From: Candidatus Eisenbergiella stercoravium
GTDB lineage: Bacteria; Bacillota; Clostridia; Lachnospirales; Lachnospiraceae
Length of the DNA: 64,000 nucleotides
Reading direction: 5' to 3'
Assembly: GCA_019113175.1 (NCBI GenBank)
Contig: DXHY01000063.1
Coordinates: 42,044-106,043, forward strand
This document shows, piece after piece, positions 42,146-51,295 of the stretch; the stretch's first letter is position 1; every line of letters begins with the position of its first letter. The notes beneath the pieces are model-generated. The model saw only the letters and a list, made by a program, of their open reading frames with translations. It was not told where the DNA came from and ran no database searches. The translations under genes and the position numbers were made by a program.

Positions 42146-43144
42146 ATGAGTCAACCGCTGATTACGGTCATTATACCGGTTTACAATATTCTGGACTGTC
42201 TGGAGCGCTGTGTGGGATCGGTCTGCGCACAGACCTGGCAGAATCTGGAGATCATTCTGGTGGACGACGGCTCCACGGACGGGACGGGAGCGCTGTGCGA
42301 TGCGCTGGCCGGACGGGACGGCCGCATCCGGGTCTTTCATAAGCCGAACGGCGGTTCCTCCTCCGCCAGAAATCTGGGAATTGAGAAGGCGAACGGCGCT
42401 TATCTCGGTTTTGTGGACAGCGACGATTTCATTGAGCCGCAGATGTATGAGCTTATGATGCGCGAGATACAGGAAGGCGGATACAGGATCGTCCAGGTTT
42501 CCCGGGATGAGATCGGAGAGGATGGACAGCGCAGGCCGGACGTCTGTGTGCCGCCGGAGGAGGCTGTTTTCAGAGACAGCGGCGCATTCCTGCGCACACT
42601 GCTTCTGCATGAGGGGGACTGCTCATTTTGCACCAAGCTGATTGACGCGGCGCTTTTTCAGAACAGGAGATTCCCGGAGGGAGAGCTGAATGAGGATTTT
42701 TATTTGCTCCTGCAGCTTCTTACGGAAGCCGACGGCGTACGCATTCTGCCGCAGCAGCTCTATCACGTCTATTACCGGATGGGAAGCAACACCCGCAAAA
42801 AGGACCGGAGCGAATTCTCCAGGGTGTTTGTGGACATTGTGAAAAACGCGGATTACGCGCAGAAGCTGACGGAAGAGCATTTCCCTCAGTATAAAAAGGA
42901 GGCGGCCCGCTTCGGCCTGTTTCAGCGTCTGGATTATCTGCTTCACATTCCGGTGGAGCAGATGAACCGGAATAACACCTTTTACCGGGAGGTCATCCGC
43001 TACTGCCGCGCAAATGTGCGGGAAACATTGACCAATCCCTGGCTGACCGGACAGCAGAGGCTGTATCTGCTGCTCCTGACGGCGGCGCCCCGTCCGGTGC
43101 GCGCGCTGCACCGGCTGACCATGCGGATCCGGGGAAAGAATTAA
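42146..43144 (+). CDS. Family 2 glycosyltransferase
   Basis: 332 residues from the ATG at 42146 (AAGGAGGAAAC before it); the open frame upstream covers the hairpin array and is not protein-like. Motifs: PLITVIIPVYNILDCLERCV, DDGSTDGTGALCD, metal-binding FVDSDDFIEPQMYELM. The C-terminal ~100 residues are basic and may touch the membrane. It is the last glycosyltransferase of the operon that starts at 33758. Confidence 0.9.
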   Translation: MSQPLITVIIPVYNILDCLERCVGSVCAQTWQNLEIILVDDGSTDGTGALCDALAGRDGRIRVFHKPNGGSSSARNLGIEKANGAYLGFVDSDDFIEPQMYELMMREIQEGGYRIVQVSRDEIGEDGQRRPDVCVPPEEAVFRDSGAFLRTLLLHEGDCSFCTKLIDAALFQNRRFPEGELNEDFYLLLQLLTEADGVRILPQQLYHVYYRMGSNTRKKDRSEFSRVFVDIVKNADYAQKLTEEHFPQYKKEAARFGLFQRLDYLLHIPVEQMNRNNTFYREVIRYCRANVRETLTNPWLTGQQRLYLLLLTAAPRPVRALHRLTMRIRGKN

Positions 43145-43179
43145 ACAGGATTTGCGATGCTTCGGAATGGAGGAAAGGA

Positions 43180-43770
43180 ATGGAAAGCGGAAAAAAGATT
43201 CTTGTGATTCAGGGCGGCGGCCGTGCGAAGGGCAATACTGCCCGGCTGGTGGAAAGCTTCGTCAGGGGAGCAGAGGATGCGGGACATACGGTTGAAGTGG
43301 TTTCTCTTCTGAAATATGAGGTGAAGGGATGTATCGGCTGCAACGCCTGCCGCTACGGGAAGCCCTGCGTGCAGAAGGACGATTTTAACGGGATCGCGGT
43401 AAAACTCAGGGAGGCTGACCTGATCGCCTTTGCCTCTCCCCTGTATTTCTGGACCATATCTTCCCGGCTGAAGGCGTTCATTGAACGCTTTTACTGCCTG
43501 GCTCAGGAGGATCCCAATCCGCCGCTGGGAAGGTATGAGAAATATCCGGAGAAGGACTGCGTCCTTCTCATGACCGCGGCAGATGATTTTTTCTGGACCT
43601 TTGAACAGGCGGTGTCCTATTACCGCTTTGCCATAGTTAACTACATCGGCTTTCATGATAAGGGAATGCTTCTGGCAGGCGGCTGCGGCGACACCAACGG
43701 AGGTCCGCGGATTGAGGAAACGGAGCATCTGAAGGAAGCGTATATGTTTGGAAAGGGGCTGTACGACTAG
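43180..43770 (+). CDS. Flavodoxin-like NAD(P)H/FMN oxidoreductase
   Basis: 196 residues with a flavodoxin fold: LVIQGGGRAKGNTARLVESF binds the FMN phosphate. A Cys-rich stretch (GCIGCNACRYGKPCVQKDDF) is typical of the multimeric flavodoxin family in anaerobes. ADLIAFASPLYFWTISSRLK forms the isoalloxazine-binding part. It follows the glycosyltransferase operon by 35 bases and ends only six bases before the convergent dcd gene. A link to glycan synthesis is not evident. Confidence 0.85.
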   Translation: MESGKKILVIQGGGRAKGNTARLVESFVRGAEDAGHTVEVVSLLKYEVKGCIGCNACRYGKPCVQKDDFNGIAVKLREADLIAFASPLYFWTISSRLKAFIERFYCLAQEDPNPPLGRYEKYPEKDCVLLMTAADDFFWTFEQAVSYYRFAIVNYIGFHDKGMLLAGGCGDTNGGPRIEETEHLKEAYMFGKGLYD

Positions 43771-43776
43771 ATCCGG

Positions 43777-44310
43777 CTACAGCTCTTCATCCAGAAAGAC
43801 ACGGGAGCCGGTAGCGCCCTTCTGTCCCTGATATTTTCCACGGTAGGGATTTTGAGCGGCCTGATCCATCCGGGCGAATACCAGCTGGCCGATCCGCCGT
43901 CCCGCCTGCAGTTCAATGGCGCAGCGGTTGGCGTTAAACAGCTCCAGCGTGATCTCACCGCGGAAGCCCGGATCCACCCAGCCGGCGTTCTGGATGAACA
44001 GGCCCAGCCTGCCCAGCGAACTGCGCCCTTCCACAAAGGCGGTGAGATCGTCCGGAAGCTCAAAGTATTCCATGGTGGTTGCGAGCACGAACTGGCCCGG
44101 AAGCAGAAGATAGGTATCGGTGGTAATGGTTTTATAGGAAATCTCATGGGCCAGCGTAAGAATGCCCGAGGAGGAATCCTCAACGACGCTGAAGGTGTTC
44201 CCGAGGCGCACATCCACGCTGGCGGGCTGGATCTGCTCCGGGATGAGCGGGGAAATGACCAGGGTTTGTTCGGAAAGCATCTGGCGGATGGTTCGGTCGG
44301 ATAAAATCAT
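43777..44310 (-). CDS. dcd: dCTP deaminase
   Basis: Deaminates dCTP to dUTP (some members go on to dUMP) for thymidylate synthesis. 177 residues from the ATG at 44310, behind AAAGGAG; the frame is open further upstream without similarity. Conserved core: [32 protein letters not shown] with catalytic Glu, then [11 protein letters not shown]. Its promoter probably overlaps the palindrome at 44367. It is a single gene convergent with the flavodoxin gene, with no clear terminator between them. Confidence 0.94.
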   Translation of the reverse strand: MILSDRTIRQMLSEQTLVISPLIPEQIQPASVDVRLGNTFSVVEDSSSGILTLAHEISYKTITTDTYLLLPGQFVLATTMEYFELPDDLTAFVEGRSSLGRLGLFIQNAGWVDPGFRGEITLELFNANRCAIELQAGRRIGQLVFARMDQAAQNPYRGKYQGQKGATGSRVFLDEEL

Positions 44311-44366
44311 GGGAGGCTCCTTTCCTGTGAGGCGGCATCTGCCTGGCAGGCATGCCGTGTTCGATT

Positions 44367-44381
44367 TGTTACATTGTAACA
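44367..44381. promoter_or_regulatory. Palindrome TGTTACA-T-TGTAACA over the dcd -10 region
   Basis: A perfect 7-1-7 inverted repeat. On the minus strand it contains TACAAT, a good -10 for dcd, with TTTCCA 18 bases upstream. The layout suggests a repressor site, but the regulator is unknown. A hairpin of the GGAAACCGGCC/GGCCGATTTC kind follows at 44399-44421. The rest of the 339-base gap holds the pse promoter and its leader. Confidence 0.55.
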
Positions 44382-44421
44382 TAGAAGCTGGGGATTTGGA
44401 AACCGGCCTTCGGCCGATTTC

Positions 44422-44450
44422 TTGCATTGCCCCGTCCCCTATGCTATAAT
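44422..44450 (+). promoter_or_regulatory. Promoter for the pseB arm
   Basis: TTGCAT (44422-44427), 17 bases, TATAAT (44445-44450) with a TGC extension, making a strong extended -10. It gives a ~190-base leader before pseB, in which no clear regulatory RNA was recognised. Confidence 0.75.
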
Positions 44451-44649
44451 GTCCGAAAAGGGCATAATGGCTTTCGGGGCTGACGTTTCGAAAAGGCATT
44501 TTGCCCCAATTTCTGTAAAAATTGAAATTGTATAAGCGTTTCGGATCCAACAGAAAATGAATACGGCTTGAAAAAATGACATGCAGCGGCCGGAAATGAA
44601 GGCGGCGCGCAGGTCTGGCGCCGGACGCTGGTACAGACGGAGGAAGAGA

Positions 44650-45645
44650 ATGTTAGATAATAAGACCATACTGATCACGGGTGGAACGGGTTCTTTTGGA
44701 AAAAGCTTTACCAGATACGTGTTGAAGCACTATCAGCCGAAGAAGATCATTATTTATTCCAGAGATGAGTACAAGCAGTTCGTGATGCAGAATGAGCTGA
44801 AGGAATATAATTCCGTGATGCGGTATTTTATCGGTGATGTGCGGGACAAGGACAGGCTGAAGAGAGCCTTTGAGGGTGTGGACTACGTGATTCATGCGGC
44901 GGCCTTAAAGCAGGTGCCCGCCTGTGAGTATAATCCCAACGAGGCGATCCGCACCAATATTAACGGTGCGCAGAACGTCATTGATGCGGCGCTGGATACC
45001 AATGTGAAGAAGGTGATCGCTCTGTCCACGGACAAGGCGGTGAATCCGGTCAATCTGTATGGCGGTACCAAGCTGGTGAGCGATAAACTCTTTGTGGCGG
45101 CGAATGCCTATTCCGGCACCAAGGATATCTGCTTCGCCATTGTCCGCTATGGAAATGTGGCAGGGAGCCGCGGTTCCATCATTCCGCTGTTCCATAACAT
45201 TATCAAAAACGGAGGAACGGAGCTTCCCATCACGGATATGCGCATGACCCGCTTCTGGATCAGCCTGACGGAGGGCGTGGAGCTGGTGATCAAGGCGCTG
45301 AAGGAGGCGAAGGGCGGCGAGACCTTTATCAGCAAGATTCCCTCCTTCCGTGTGCCGGATCTGGCAGAGGCCATGCTTCCCGGCTGCAAAATAAAGGAGA
45401 TCGGCATCCGTCCCGGCGAGAAGCTGCATGAAATCATGGTGACCACCGAGGACTCCTTCAATACCTATGAATACGATAAGCACTACATCGTATATCCGCA
45501 GATGGTATTCAATGAGAGACAGGTGCCCGACCTTTCCGGTAAAAAGGTGGAGGAGGGCTTCTCCTACAGCTCCGGAACCAACAGCGAATGGCTCTCTGTG
45601 GAGGATCTGAGGGAGCGCCTGAAGGAAGTGGAGCTGGAAAAATAA
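44650..45645 (+). CDS. pseB: UDP-GlcNAc 4,6-dehydratase (inverting), PseB
   Basis: First step to pseudaminic acid: removes water from UDP-GlcNAc and inverts C5. 331 residues from the ATG at 44650 behind GGAGGAAGAG. Short-chain dehydrogenase motifs: [52 protein letters not shown]. These are typical of PseB/FlaA1 rather than of the membrane-bound PglF type, since no membrane part is present. pseC follows after a stem-loop at 45655-45681. Confidence 0.94.
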   Translation: MLDNKTILITGGTGSFGKSFTRYVLKHYQPKKIIIYSRDEYKQFVMQNELKEYNSVMRYFIGDVRDKDRLKRAFEGVDYVIHAAALKQVPACEYNPNEAIRTNINGAQNVIDAALDTNVKKVIALSTDKAVNPVNLYGGTKLVSDKLFVAANAYSGTKDICFAIVRYGNVAGSRGSIIPLFHNIIKNGGTELPITDMRMTRFWISLTEGVELVIKALKEAKGGETFISKIPSFRVPDLAEAMLPGCKIKEIGIRPGEKLHEIMVTTEDSFNTYEYDKHYIVYPQMVFNERQVPDLSGKKVEEGFSYSSGTNSEWLSVEDLRERLKEVELEK

Positions 45646-45654
45646 GTCTGTAAA

Positions 45655-45687
45655 GCCCGAAAGCGAGAACCGCCTTCGGGCCGTTTT
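45655..45687 (+). terminator. Stem-loop with short T-run after pseB
   Basis: GCCCGAA (45655-45661) and TTCGGGC (45675-45681), then CGTTTTC. It may partially terminate transcription between pseB and pseC or simply be another intercistronic hairpin. Confidence 0.5.
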
Positions 45688-45807
45688 CATACGGACGGAA
45701 ATTTACATCCGGCAGGTGGACTTTTATCCTGAGAAGAAAGGTCCAGAGTCCGGATTTTCTTTAAAACAGGAATATTTCAGCCGGTCATCGGCAGAAGGGA
45801 GATCAGA

Positions 45808-47013
45808 ATGGAAAAGAAGGATGCGATTCCTGCAATCGCGGGTGGAAAGCCGGTGCGGGATACGAAGATTTTCTATGGACATCAGTATCTGGACGAGGCG
45901 GATTATAAAGCTGTTCTGGATGTTTTAAAAAGCGATTATCTGACCTGCGGGCCGAAGATCGGAGAGCTGGAGGAAAAGCTTTGCCATGTGACGGGGGCGA
46001 AGCACGCGGTTTCCGTCAGCAACGGAACGGCGGCACTGCATGTGGCCTGCCTTGCGGCGGGCGTGGGGCCGGGAGACGAGGTGATCACCACGCCCATCAC
46101 TTTTGCGGCTTCTGCCAACTGCGCGCTTTACTGCGGAGCAAGACCCGTATTTGCGGATATTGATGAAAATACCTATAACATAGATCCGGAGCAGGTGCGT
46201 GCTCATGTAACGGAGAAAACAAAGGCTGTGGTTGCCGTGGATTACACCGGACAGTCCACGAACCTGAAGGAGCTTCGGAAAATCTGTGATGAATACGGCC
46301 TTGTTCTGATCACGGACGGAGCCCATTCTATCGGAACCACGTATGATGGAAAGCCTACCGGTTCCATTGCGGATATGACTACCTTCAGTTTTCATCCGGT
46401 AAAAACCGTCACCAGCGGTGAGGGCGGCGCAGTGATGACGGACAGCGATGAATATTATCAGAGACTGGCGCTGTTTGGCAAGCATGGCATCACCAGAGAT
46501 CCGGCGCTCATGTCCAAAGAGCCGGACGGCCCCTGGTATTATGAGCAGATTGAGCTGGGGTATAATTACCGCATGACGGATATCCAGGCAGCGCTTCTGA
46601 TCAGCCAGCTGGACAAGCTGGACATGTTCCGCGCCCGCCGGAAGGAGATTGTGAGAAGGTATGACGAAGCCTTTTCACAGATTCCGCAGATCCGGGTTCA
46701 GCAGGAACTGCCTGAGTCCGATACCACCAGACATCTGTACATCCTGCGGATCCGCCCCGAAATGCTGAAGATTGACCGGAAGGGAATGTTTGAAGCGCTG
46801 GCGGCGGAGAACATCTGCTGCAATGTGCATTACATTCCCGTCTATTATTTCCCGTACTACCAGAAGCTGGGATACCGGAAAGGACTGTGCCCGAAGGCGG
46901 AAAAGCTGTATGAGGAAATTCTGTCCCTGCCGCTTTACTATGCGATGAGCGATCAGGATGTGGAGGATGTGATCGAAGCGGTGCGCAGGATCTGTGCGTA
47001 CTATGCGAAGTAA
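45808..47013 (+). CDS. pseC: PLP aminotransferase PseC
   Basis: Adds the 4-amino group to the PseB product, giving UDP-4-amino-4,6-dideoxy-AltNAc. 401 residues of the DegT/DnrJ/EryC1 family. The PLP lysine lies in FSFHPVKTVTSGEGGAV. Other motifs: VSVSNGTAALHVACLAAGVG, TDGAHSIGTTYDGKPTGS, ELGYNYRMTDIQAALLISQL. The context with pseB fits PseC, although sequence alone cannot exclude other sugar aminotransferases. Confidence 0.92.
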   Translation: MEKKDAIPAIAGGKPVRDTKIFYGHQYLDEADYKAVLDVLKSDYLTCGPKIGELEEKLCHVTGAKHAVSVSNGTAALHVACLAAGVGPGDEVITTPITFAASANCALYCGARPVFADIDENTYNIDPEQVRAHVTEKTKAVVAVDYTGQSTNLKELRKICDEYGLVLITDGAHSIGTTYDGKPTGSIADMTTFSFHPVKTVTSGEGGAVMTDSDEYYQRLALFGKHGITRDPALMSKEPDGPWYYEQIELGYNYRMTDIQAALLISQLDKLDMFRARRKEIVRRYDEAFSQIPQIRVQQELPESDTTRHLYILRIRPEMLKIDRKGMFEALAAENICCNVHYIPVYYFPYYQKLGYRKGLCPKAEKLYEEILSLPLYYAMSDQDVEDVIEAVRRICAYYAK

Positions 47014-47051
47014 GGCCGGGGATAAAAGAATCAGGAGAAAAGAGGGAGAAA

Positions 47052-48083
47052 ATGCTGCTGAGCGTGATCGTGCCCGTTTACAATACGGCGGGGGAGGGAA
47101 AGCTGGAATACTGCCTGAACTCCCTGGTGAACCAGACCCTGCAGGATATGGAAATCATTGCGGTGGACGACTGTTCCACGGACAATTCTCTTGAGATTCT
47201 GCATCGGTTTGAAAGAGAGCATCCGGAAAGGGTGCGGGCGGTTCATTCCGAAGTGAACCGGAAGCAGGGAGGGGCTAAAAATATCGGCCTTTCCCTGGCG
47301 CAGGGAGAATGGATCGGCTTCATCGACAGCGACGACTGGATCACGCCGGACATGTATGAACGTCTGCTCGCCTGCGCACAGGAGACGGGCGCGGATATGG
47401 TGGGCTGTGATTACTGCCTGACGGACGAGCACAGCATGAAGGTCGGCCAGGTGGTTCATAACAACCGGCCGGAGCAGACAGGGATCCTGAACCATGACAA
47501 ATATGCGTCCCTTATTCTGGACAGCGGAAGTCTGGTGGTAAAAATCTACCGCCGGGAGATCATTCTGGGCTGTGACAGCCGCTTCCCGGAAGGGATTTTT
47601 TATGAGGACAATGCCCTGGGAAATACCTGGATGCTGAGGGCAAAGCATTTCGAATACATTCCGGAGCCCATGTACTATTACTATCAGCATGATGCATCCA
47701 CCGTGCATACAATCACGAAAAAACGTTGTGAGGACCGGATGCAGGCGGGACGGATCATGATCGCCGAGGCGAAGAAATACGGATATTTTGAGGAATATAA
47801 AAGCGAGCTGGAATTCAGCTTCACCGTGCTTTTCTATGTGAATACGCTTTTTTCCTACATGTTCGGTGTGAAAAAGAAGGAGCCCGCATTTGTGGAAGCC
47901 ATGGGACGTGAGATGCGGGAAACCTTCCCTGATTTTCAGGAAAATCCCCGGTATCAGGAGCGATTTAACGGGGAAGAGAAGAAACTGGTGGAAATGCAGC
48001 AGAAATCCACGAAGAGGTTCATGCTGTACTTTACTCTGCTGTGGACCTGGCGGAACCTTCGAAAAAGGCTGCACGGTGCATGA
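47052..48083 (+). CDS. Family 2 glycosyltransferase in the pse arm
   Basis: 343 residues: LLSVIVPVYNTAGEGKLEYC, DDCSTDNSLEIL, metal-binding FIDSDDWITPDMY. The C-terminal ~120 residues are helical and basic. It stands between pseC and an ATP-grasp enzyme. It could transfer pseudaminic acid or an underlying sugar, but it lacks features of known nonulosonate transferases. Its stop is inside the first hairpin of array 4. Confidence 0.87.
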   Translation: MLLSVIVPVYNTAGEGKLEYCLNSLVNQTLQDMEIIAVDDCSTDNSLEILHRFEREHPERVRAVHSEVNRKQGGAKNIGLSLAQGEWIGFIDSDDWITPDMYERLLACAQETGADMVGCDYCLTDEHSMKVGQVVHNNRPEQTGILNHDKYASLILDSGSLVVKIYRREIILGCDSRFPEGIFYEDNALGNTWMLRAKHFEYIPEPMYYYYQHDASTVHTITKKRCEDRMQAGRIMIAEAKKYGYFEEYKSELEFSFTVLFYVNTLFSYMFGVKKKEPAFVEAMGREMRETFPDFQENPRYQERFNGEEKKLVEMQQKSTKRFMLYFTLLWTWRNLRKRLHGA

Positions 48084-48196
48084 ACCGGGGGTTCGTACTG
48101 AAGAAAGGAGGCCGGCAGTAATCTGCGGTTCCTGCCGGAATGGAAAGCCGCCAGCGGCGGCGCACGAACCGATGGTTCGTACTGGAAGAAAGGAAA
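48082..48196 (+). repeat. Hairpin array 4 with a direct repeat
   Basis: GAACC/GGTTC (48082-48086 with 48090-48094), CCGGCAG/CTGCCGG (48112-48118 with 48132-48138), GCCGCC/GGCGGC (48147-48152 with 48156-48161), ACGAACC/GGTTCGT (48164-48170 with 48174-48180). The first and last hairpins are each followed by GTACTG(G)AAGAAAGGA, so a unit is repeated at a distance of about 85 bases. The second copy supplies the ribosome site of the ATP-grasp gene. Confidence 0.8.
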
Positions 48197-48199
48197 CGG

Positions 48200-49465
48200 A
48201 TGATGCGTAAGAAAGCGGCACTGATCGGAGCGGGAGAGGAATCCCTTCATACCATAAAAAAGGCACAGGAGCTCGGCGTTTTTGTGACGGCCTTGGACGG
48301 CAATCCGGAGGCCGCCGGGCTGAAAGCTGCGGATGAAGGACTGGCCGTGGATATTTCCAGAGAGGATGAAGTGCTGAAGGCGCTTGGACGGGAGATACCG
48401 GATTTTGTGATTACCGGTCCCATCGGCCGTTATCTGACGACGGCAGGTGCGGTGAATGATGCCTTCCGGCTTCGCGGCATCAGCAGGCAGTCCGCCGTCT
48501 GGTGTACGGATAAATATCTGTTCCATGAAAAGCTGCATGCGGCCGGCTTAAGAGACTGCTGCTGTGAACGGGTCCCTGCATTTTGTGGAAAAGAGTCGTC
48601 GGAAGTACGGCAGATTGTGGATAACCTGATAAAAAAGGCGGAGGAGGAGTTTTCCTTTCCAGTGATTCTGAAGCCGCGATATGGTTCCGGCAGCAGAGGA
48701 ATTTTCTTTTTAAACAGTGTGGCAGAGCTGCGGGCAGCGCTTGAGGAGCTTACCGGGGGAAAAGTGTCGGCTGCTTCCGATGAGGATTATGTGCTGGAGG
48801 AAGCCGTACCAGGTGTGGAATATGGTGTGGACGCGGCGATGGACGGAAAGAAGTACTGCCAGATTCTGCTGCGGAGAAAGCTGCTGACGCCGCCTCCTGC
48901 GAGACAGGCCGTGGGATATTTTTCCGTGACGGGCAGGGAAGAACGGGAGGCACGCCTGATTTCTCTGGTTCGGGATTATCTGGAGCGTGTAATGGCGGTG
49001 TTGGAGCTTCAGGACTGCCTGCTCCATGCGGATTTGATGATTTCCGGTGAGAGGATTTTTGTCATCGAGCTTTCCGCCCGGCCATCCGGTCATCATCTTC
49101 ACGATCTCTTCACTCCTATGGTGACAGGCGTGGATATGGCGGAGGCATACATCCGCAGCCAGTGCGGACTGCCGTATACCTACGAACCGACGGAAGCACG
49201 CAGGCTTCTGATTCGCTATTTTGCTCTGCCGGCGGGCGTTGTGAAAACGGTGCCGGGAAAGGAGGAGCTGGCTCTGCCGACAGGCATCCGTTTATGTGCC
49301 TGGGACTGTGAGATCCGTCCGGGAGACCGGCTGGAGCGGGTGACTACCGGTCACTCCGTGATGGGACGCGGCTATTTCATTCTGGAAGGGGATACAGATG
49401 AGGAAATGGAAGCGGCGGCTGATGGAGTTCTGGGGAGATTTGAGGTGGAGCAGCACGGGAGATAA
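48200..49465 (+). CDS. ATP-grasp ligase of unknown substrate
   Basis: 421 residues from the ATG at 48200. An N-terminal Rossmann-like domain (KAALIGAGEESLHTIKKAQE) precedes an ATP-grasp fold with FPVILKPRYGSGSRGIFFL (ATP-binding Lys and glycine loop) and VIELSARPSGHHLHDLFTPM (metal-binding Glu; the usual Asn of E-x-N is Ser). The closest general plan is that of carbamoyl-phosphate-synthase-like and amino-acid ligases. It lies between pseC and the rest of the cluster, at the place where the pathway needs acylation of a sugar amine. An amide-bond-forming role there is an inference. Confidence 0.8.
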   Translation: MMRKKAALIGAGEESLHTIKKAQELGVFVTALDGNPEAAGLKAADEGLAVDISREDEVLKALGREIPDFVITGPIGRYLTTAGAVNDAFRLRGISRQSAVWCTDKYLFHEKLHAAGLRDCCCERVPAFCGKESSEVRQIVDNLIKKAEEEFSFPVILKPRYGSGSRGIFFLNSVAELRAALEELTGGKVSAASDEDYVLEEAVPGVEYGVDAAMDGKKYCQILLRRKLLTPPPARQAVGYFSVTGREEREARLISLVRDYLERVMAVLELQDCLLHADLMISGERIFVIELSARPSGHHLHDLFTPMVTGVDMAEAYIRSQCGLPYTYEPTEARRLLIRYFALPAGVVKTVPGKEELALPTGIRLCAWDCEIRPGDRLERVTTGHSVMGRGYFILEGDTDEEMEAAADGVLGRFEVEQHGR

Positions 49466-49528
49466 TAAATTTCCTGAAGACATCAGGAAAGCTGAAATGA
49501 ACTGATAACAGAAGGAGGTTATGGAGGT

Positions 49529-51262
49529 ATGAAAAGACACACCTGTTTTACGGTTCAGGGGAAACCATTTTTTTCCATTGGGGGACAGCTTCATAATTCA
49601 ACCGGATATGCGCTTGGATCGGCAGAAGGAGAGAAGTATGCGCAGGATACGGAAGCTGCTTTTGCTTCTCTGAAGGCGATTGGAGCAAATACCGCTGCTG
49701 TTCCGGTCTGCTGGGACGCATTTGAGCCGGAGGAAGGCAGTTTTGACTGCGATTATGTACGGCGGATTATCGATCAGGTGAGAACGCATGACATGCATGT
49801 GATTCTGCTGTGGTTCGGAACCTGGAAAAACGGACAGATGGAATATACGCCCGGATGGGTAAAGACGGACAGAAAACGTTTCCCGCGCGCGCTTTGTAAG
49901 GACGGAACAGAGACGGCGGTTCTTTCTCCTTTTTACGAGACGACGAAGGAGCAGGATAAAAAGGCATTCTGCCGACTGATGGAGGTTATCCGGGATTATG
50001 ATGCGCAGGTGGGAACGGTGCTCGCGGTGCAGGTGGAAAATGAGCCGGGAATGAACGCGGCGTCGGTCAGGGATTTCAGTGAAAAGGGAACGGAAGCATT
50101 TGAGGATGAGGTGCCGGAAGCGGTGGTCCGGGCGGCCAAAGAATGTTATGGAAGCGCGAAGGACGGAAGAAGGGACGGTGCGCTTGACTGGAAGGATGAA
50201 ACACATGCAGTTTCTTCCTGGGTGAGGGAGGCCTGGGAGAGAAACGGCTGCAGAGAAAGCGGAAGCTGGGAAGAGGTATTCGGCAGCTTTGGAGCTGAGC
50301 TGTGCATGGCCTGGGGAACGGCCCGCTTTATTGATGAGATCGCAGAGGCCGGAAAACGTATTTATGATATTTTCATGTATGTGAATGTGTGGCTGGATGG
50401 AAACGGTGAGAAGGGATGGAGCCTGGCCGGCCTGGAGTATCCTTCGGGTGGCGCGGTTTCCAAGGTGCTCCCGGTCTGGTATGCGGCATGCTCCTCTTTG
50501 GACTGCATCGCTCCGGATGCCTATGAAGGAGATCCTGTGAGCGTTCGAAGAACACAGGCACTTTATGACCGGGAAGGCTATGCGTTTTATGTTCCTGAAT
50601 CCGGAATGTCCAACGTAAATGCGTCCATGATGATTGAGGCAGCAGGAAAGCATGGAGCGGCAGGTTATCATGTTTTTGGCGTTGACAGCTTTTTGGAGAA
50701 GGACGGAAGGCTGAAGGAAAAAGCAGAAGGAATCCGGCATTCATTCGTTATGCTGGACAGTGCGAAGGAGCTTCTGCTTCAGTATGCCGGAACCGGAAAT
50801 ATCCATACGCTGATTCAGCGCGTAGGTCAGGATTCCTGCAGGCTCGCCCTTGGAGATCTGATCTGCCGGGTATCGTTTGCAGGAGCGGGGCCGGATTATG
50901 CCGGCTGGGTAGCGATGGACTGCCGCCATGGCGGAGATCTCCCGGGTATCAACCGCGTACCGCTGAGCCTTGAGGAGGAACTTGCGAGAGGGCTTCTGTT
51001 TCAGGCAGGAGAAAAGGAATTTTATCTGGTAGGGCATAAGGTCAGGCTCTATTGGCAGAAGCTTCGTATGGATGGCTCCATTCCGGCTAATCAGCTGAAC
51101 ATTCCGCATCATTCCTATAATATGGAGCTTCTCGTTATTGAAGAAGGGCATTTTACAGAGGGAGGCTTCGTCGTTGACCGGAGGCGTTCCGGAGACGAGG
51201 CCAGACACGGAATCTGGGCGCAGTATGACTGCGGCGTGATTCACTTTATTCTCGGAGAATGA
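49529..51262 (+). CDS. GH-A clan glycosidase (beta-galactosidase-like, DUF5597 type)
   Basis: 577 residues, no signal peptide, so cytoplasmic. TIM-barrel motifs of GH35/GH42-like enzymes: GANTAAVPVCWDAFEPEEG, the acid/base Glu in LAVQVENEPG, and a likely nucleophile Glu in YVPESGMSN. A beta-rich C-terminal domain (about 420-577) matches the DUF5597 plan. It is the last plus-strand gene of this arm, 63 bases after the ATP-grasp gene. Substrate unknown; an internal glycan-salvage role is possible. A terminator lies beyond, overlapping the end of the araC-type gene. Confidence 0.8.
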   Translation: MKRHTCFTVQGKPFFSIGGQLHNSTGYALGSAEGEKYAQDTEAAFASLKAIGANTAAVPVCWDAFEPEEGSFDCDYVRRIIDQVRTHDMHVILLWFGTWKNGQMEYTPGWVKTDRKRFPRALCKDGTETAVLSPFYETTKEQDKKAFCRLMEVIRDYDAQVGTVLAVQVENEPGMNAASVRDFSEKGTEAFEDEVPEAVVRAAKECYGSAKDGRRDGALDWKDETHAVSSWVREAWERNGCRESGSWEEVFGSFGAELCMAWGTARFIDEIAEAGKRIYDIFMYVNVWLDGNGEKGWSLAGLEYPSGGAVSKVLPVWYAACSSLDCIAPDAYEGDPVSVRRTQALYDREGYAFYVPESGMSNVNASMMIEAAGKHGAAGYHVFGVDSFLEKDGRLKEKAEGIRHSFVMLDSAKELLLQYAGTGNIHTLIQRVGQDSCRLALGDLICRVSFAGAGPDYAGWVAMDCRHGGDLPGINRVPLSLEEELARGLLFQAGEKEFYLVGHKVRLYWQKLRMDGSIPANQLNIPHHSYNMELLVIEEGHFTEGGFVVDRRRSGDEARHGIWAQYDCGVIHFILGE

Positions 51263-51295
51263 GGGAAAAATAAGATTCTGTTTCATAAAGCATTG

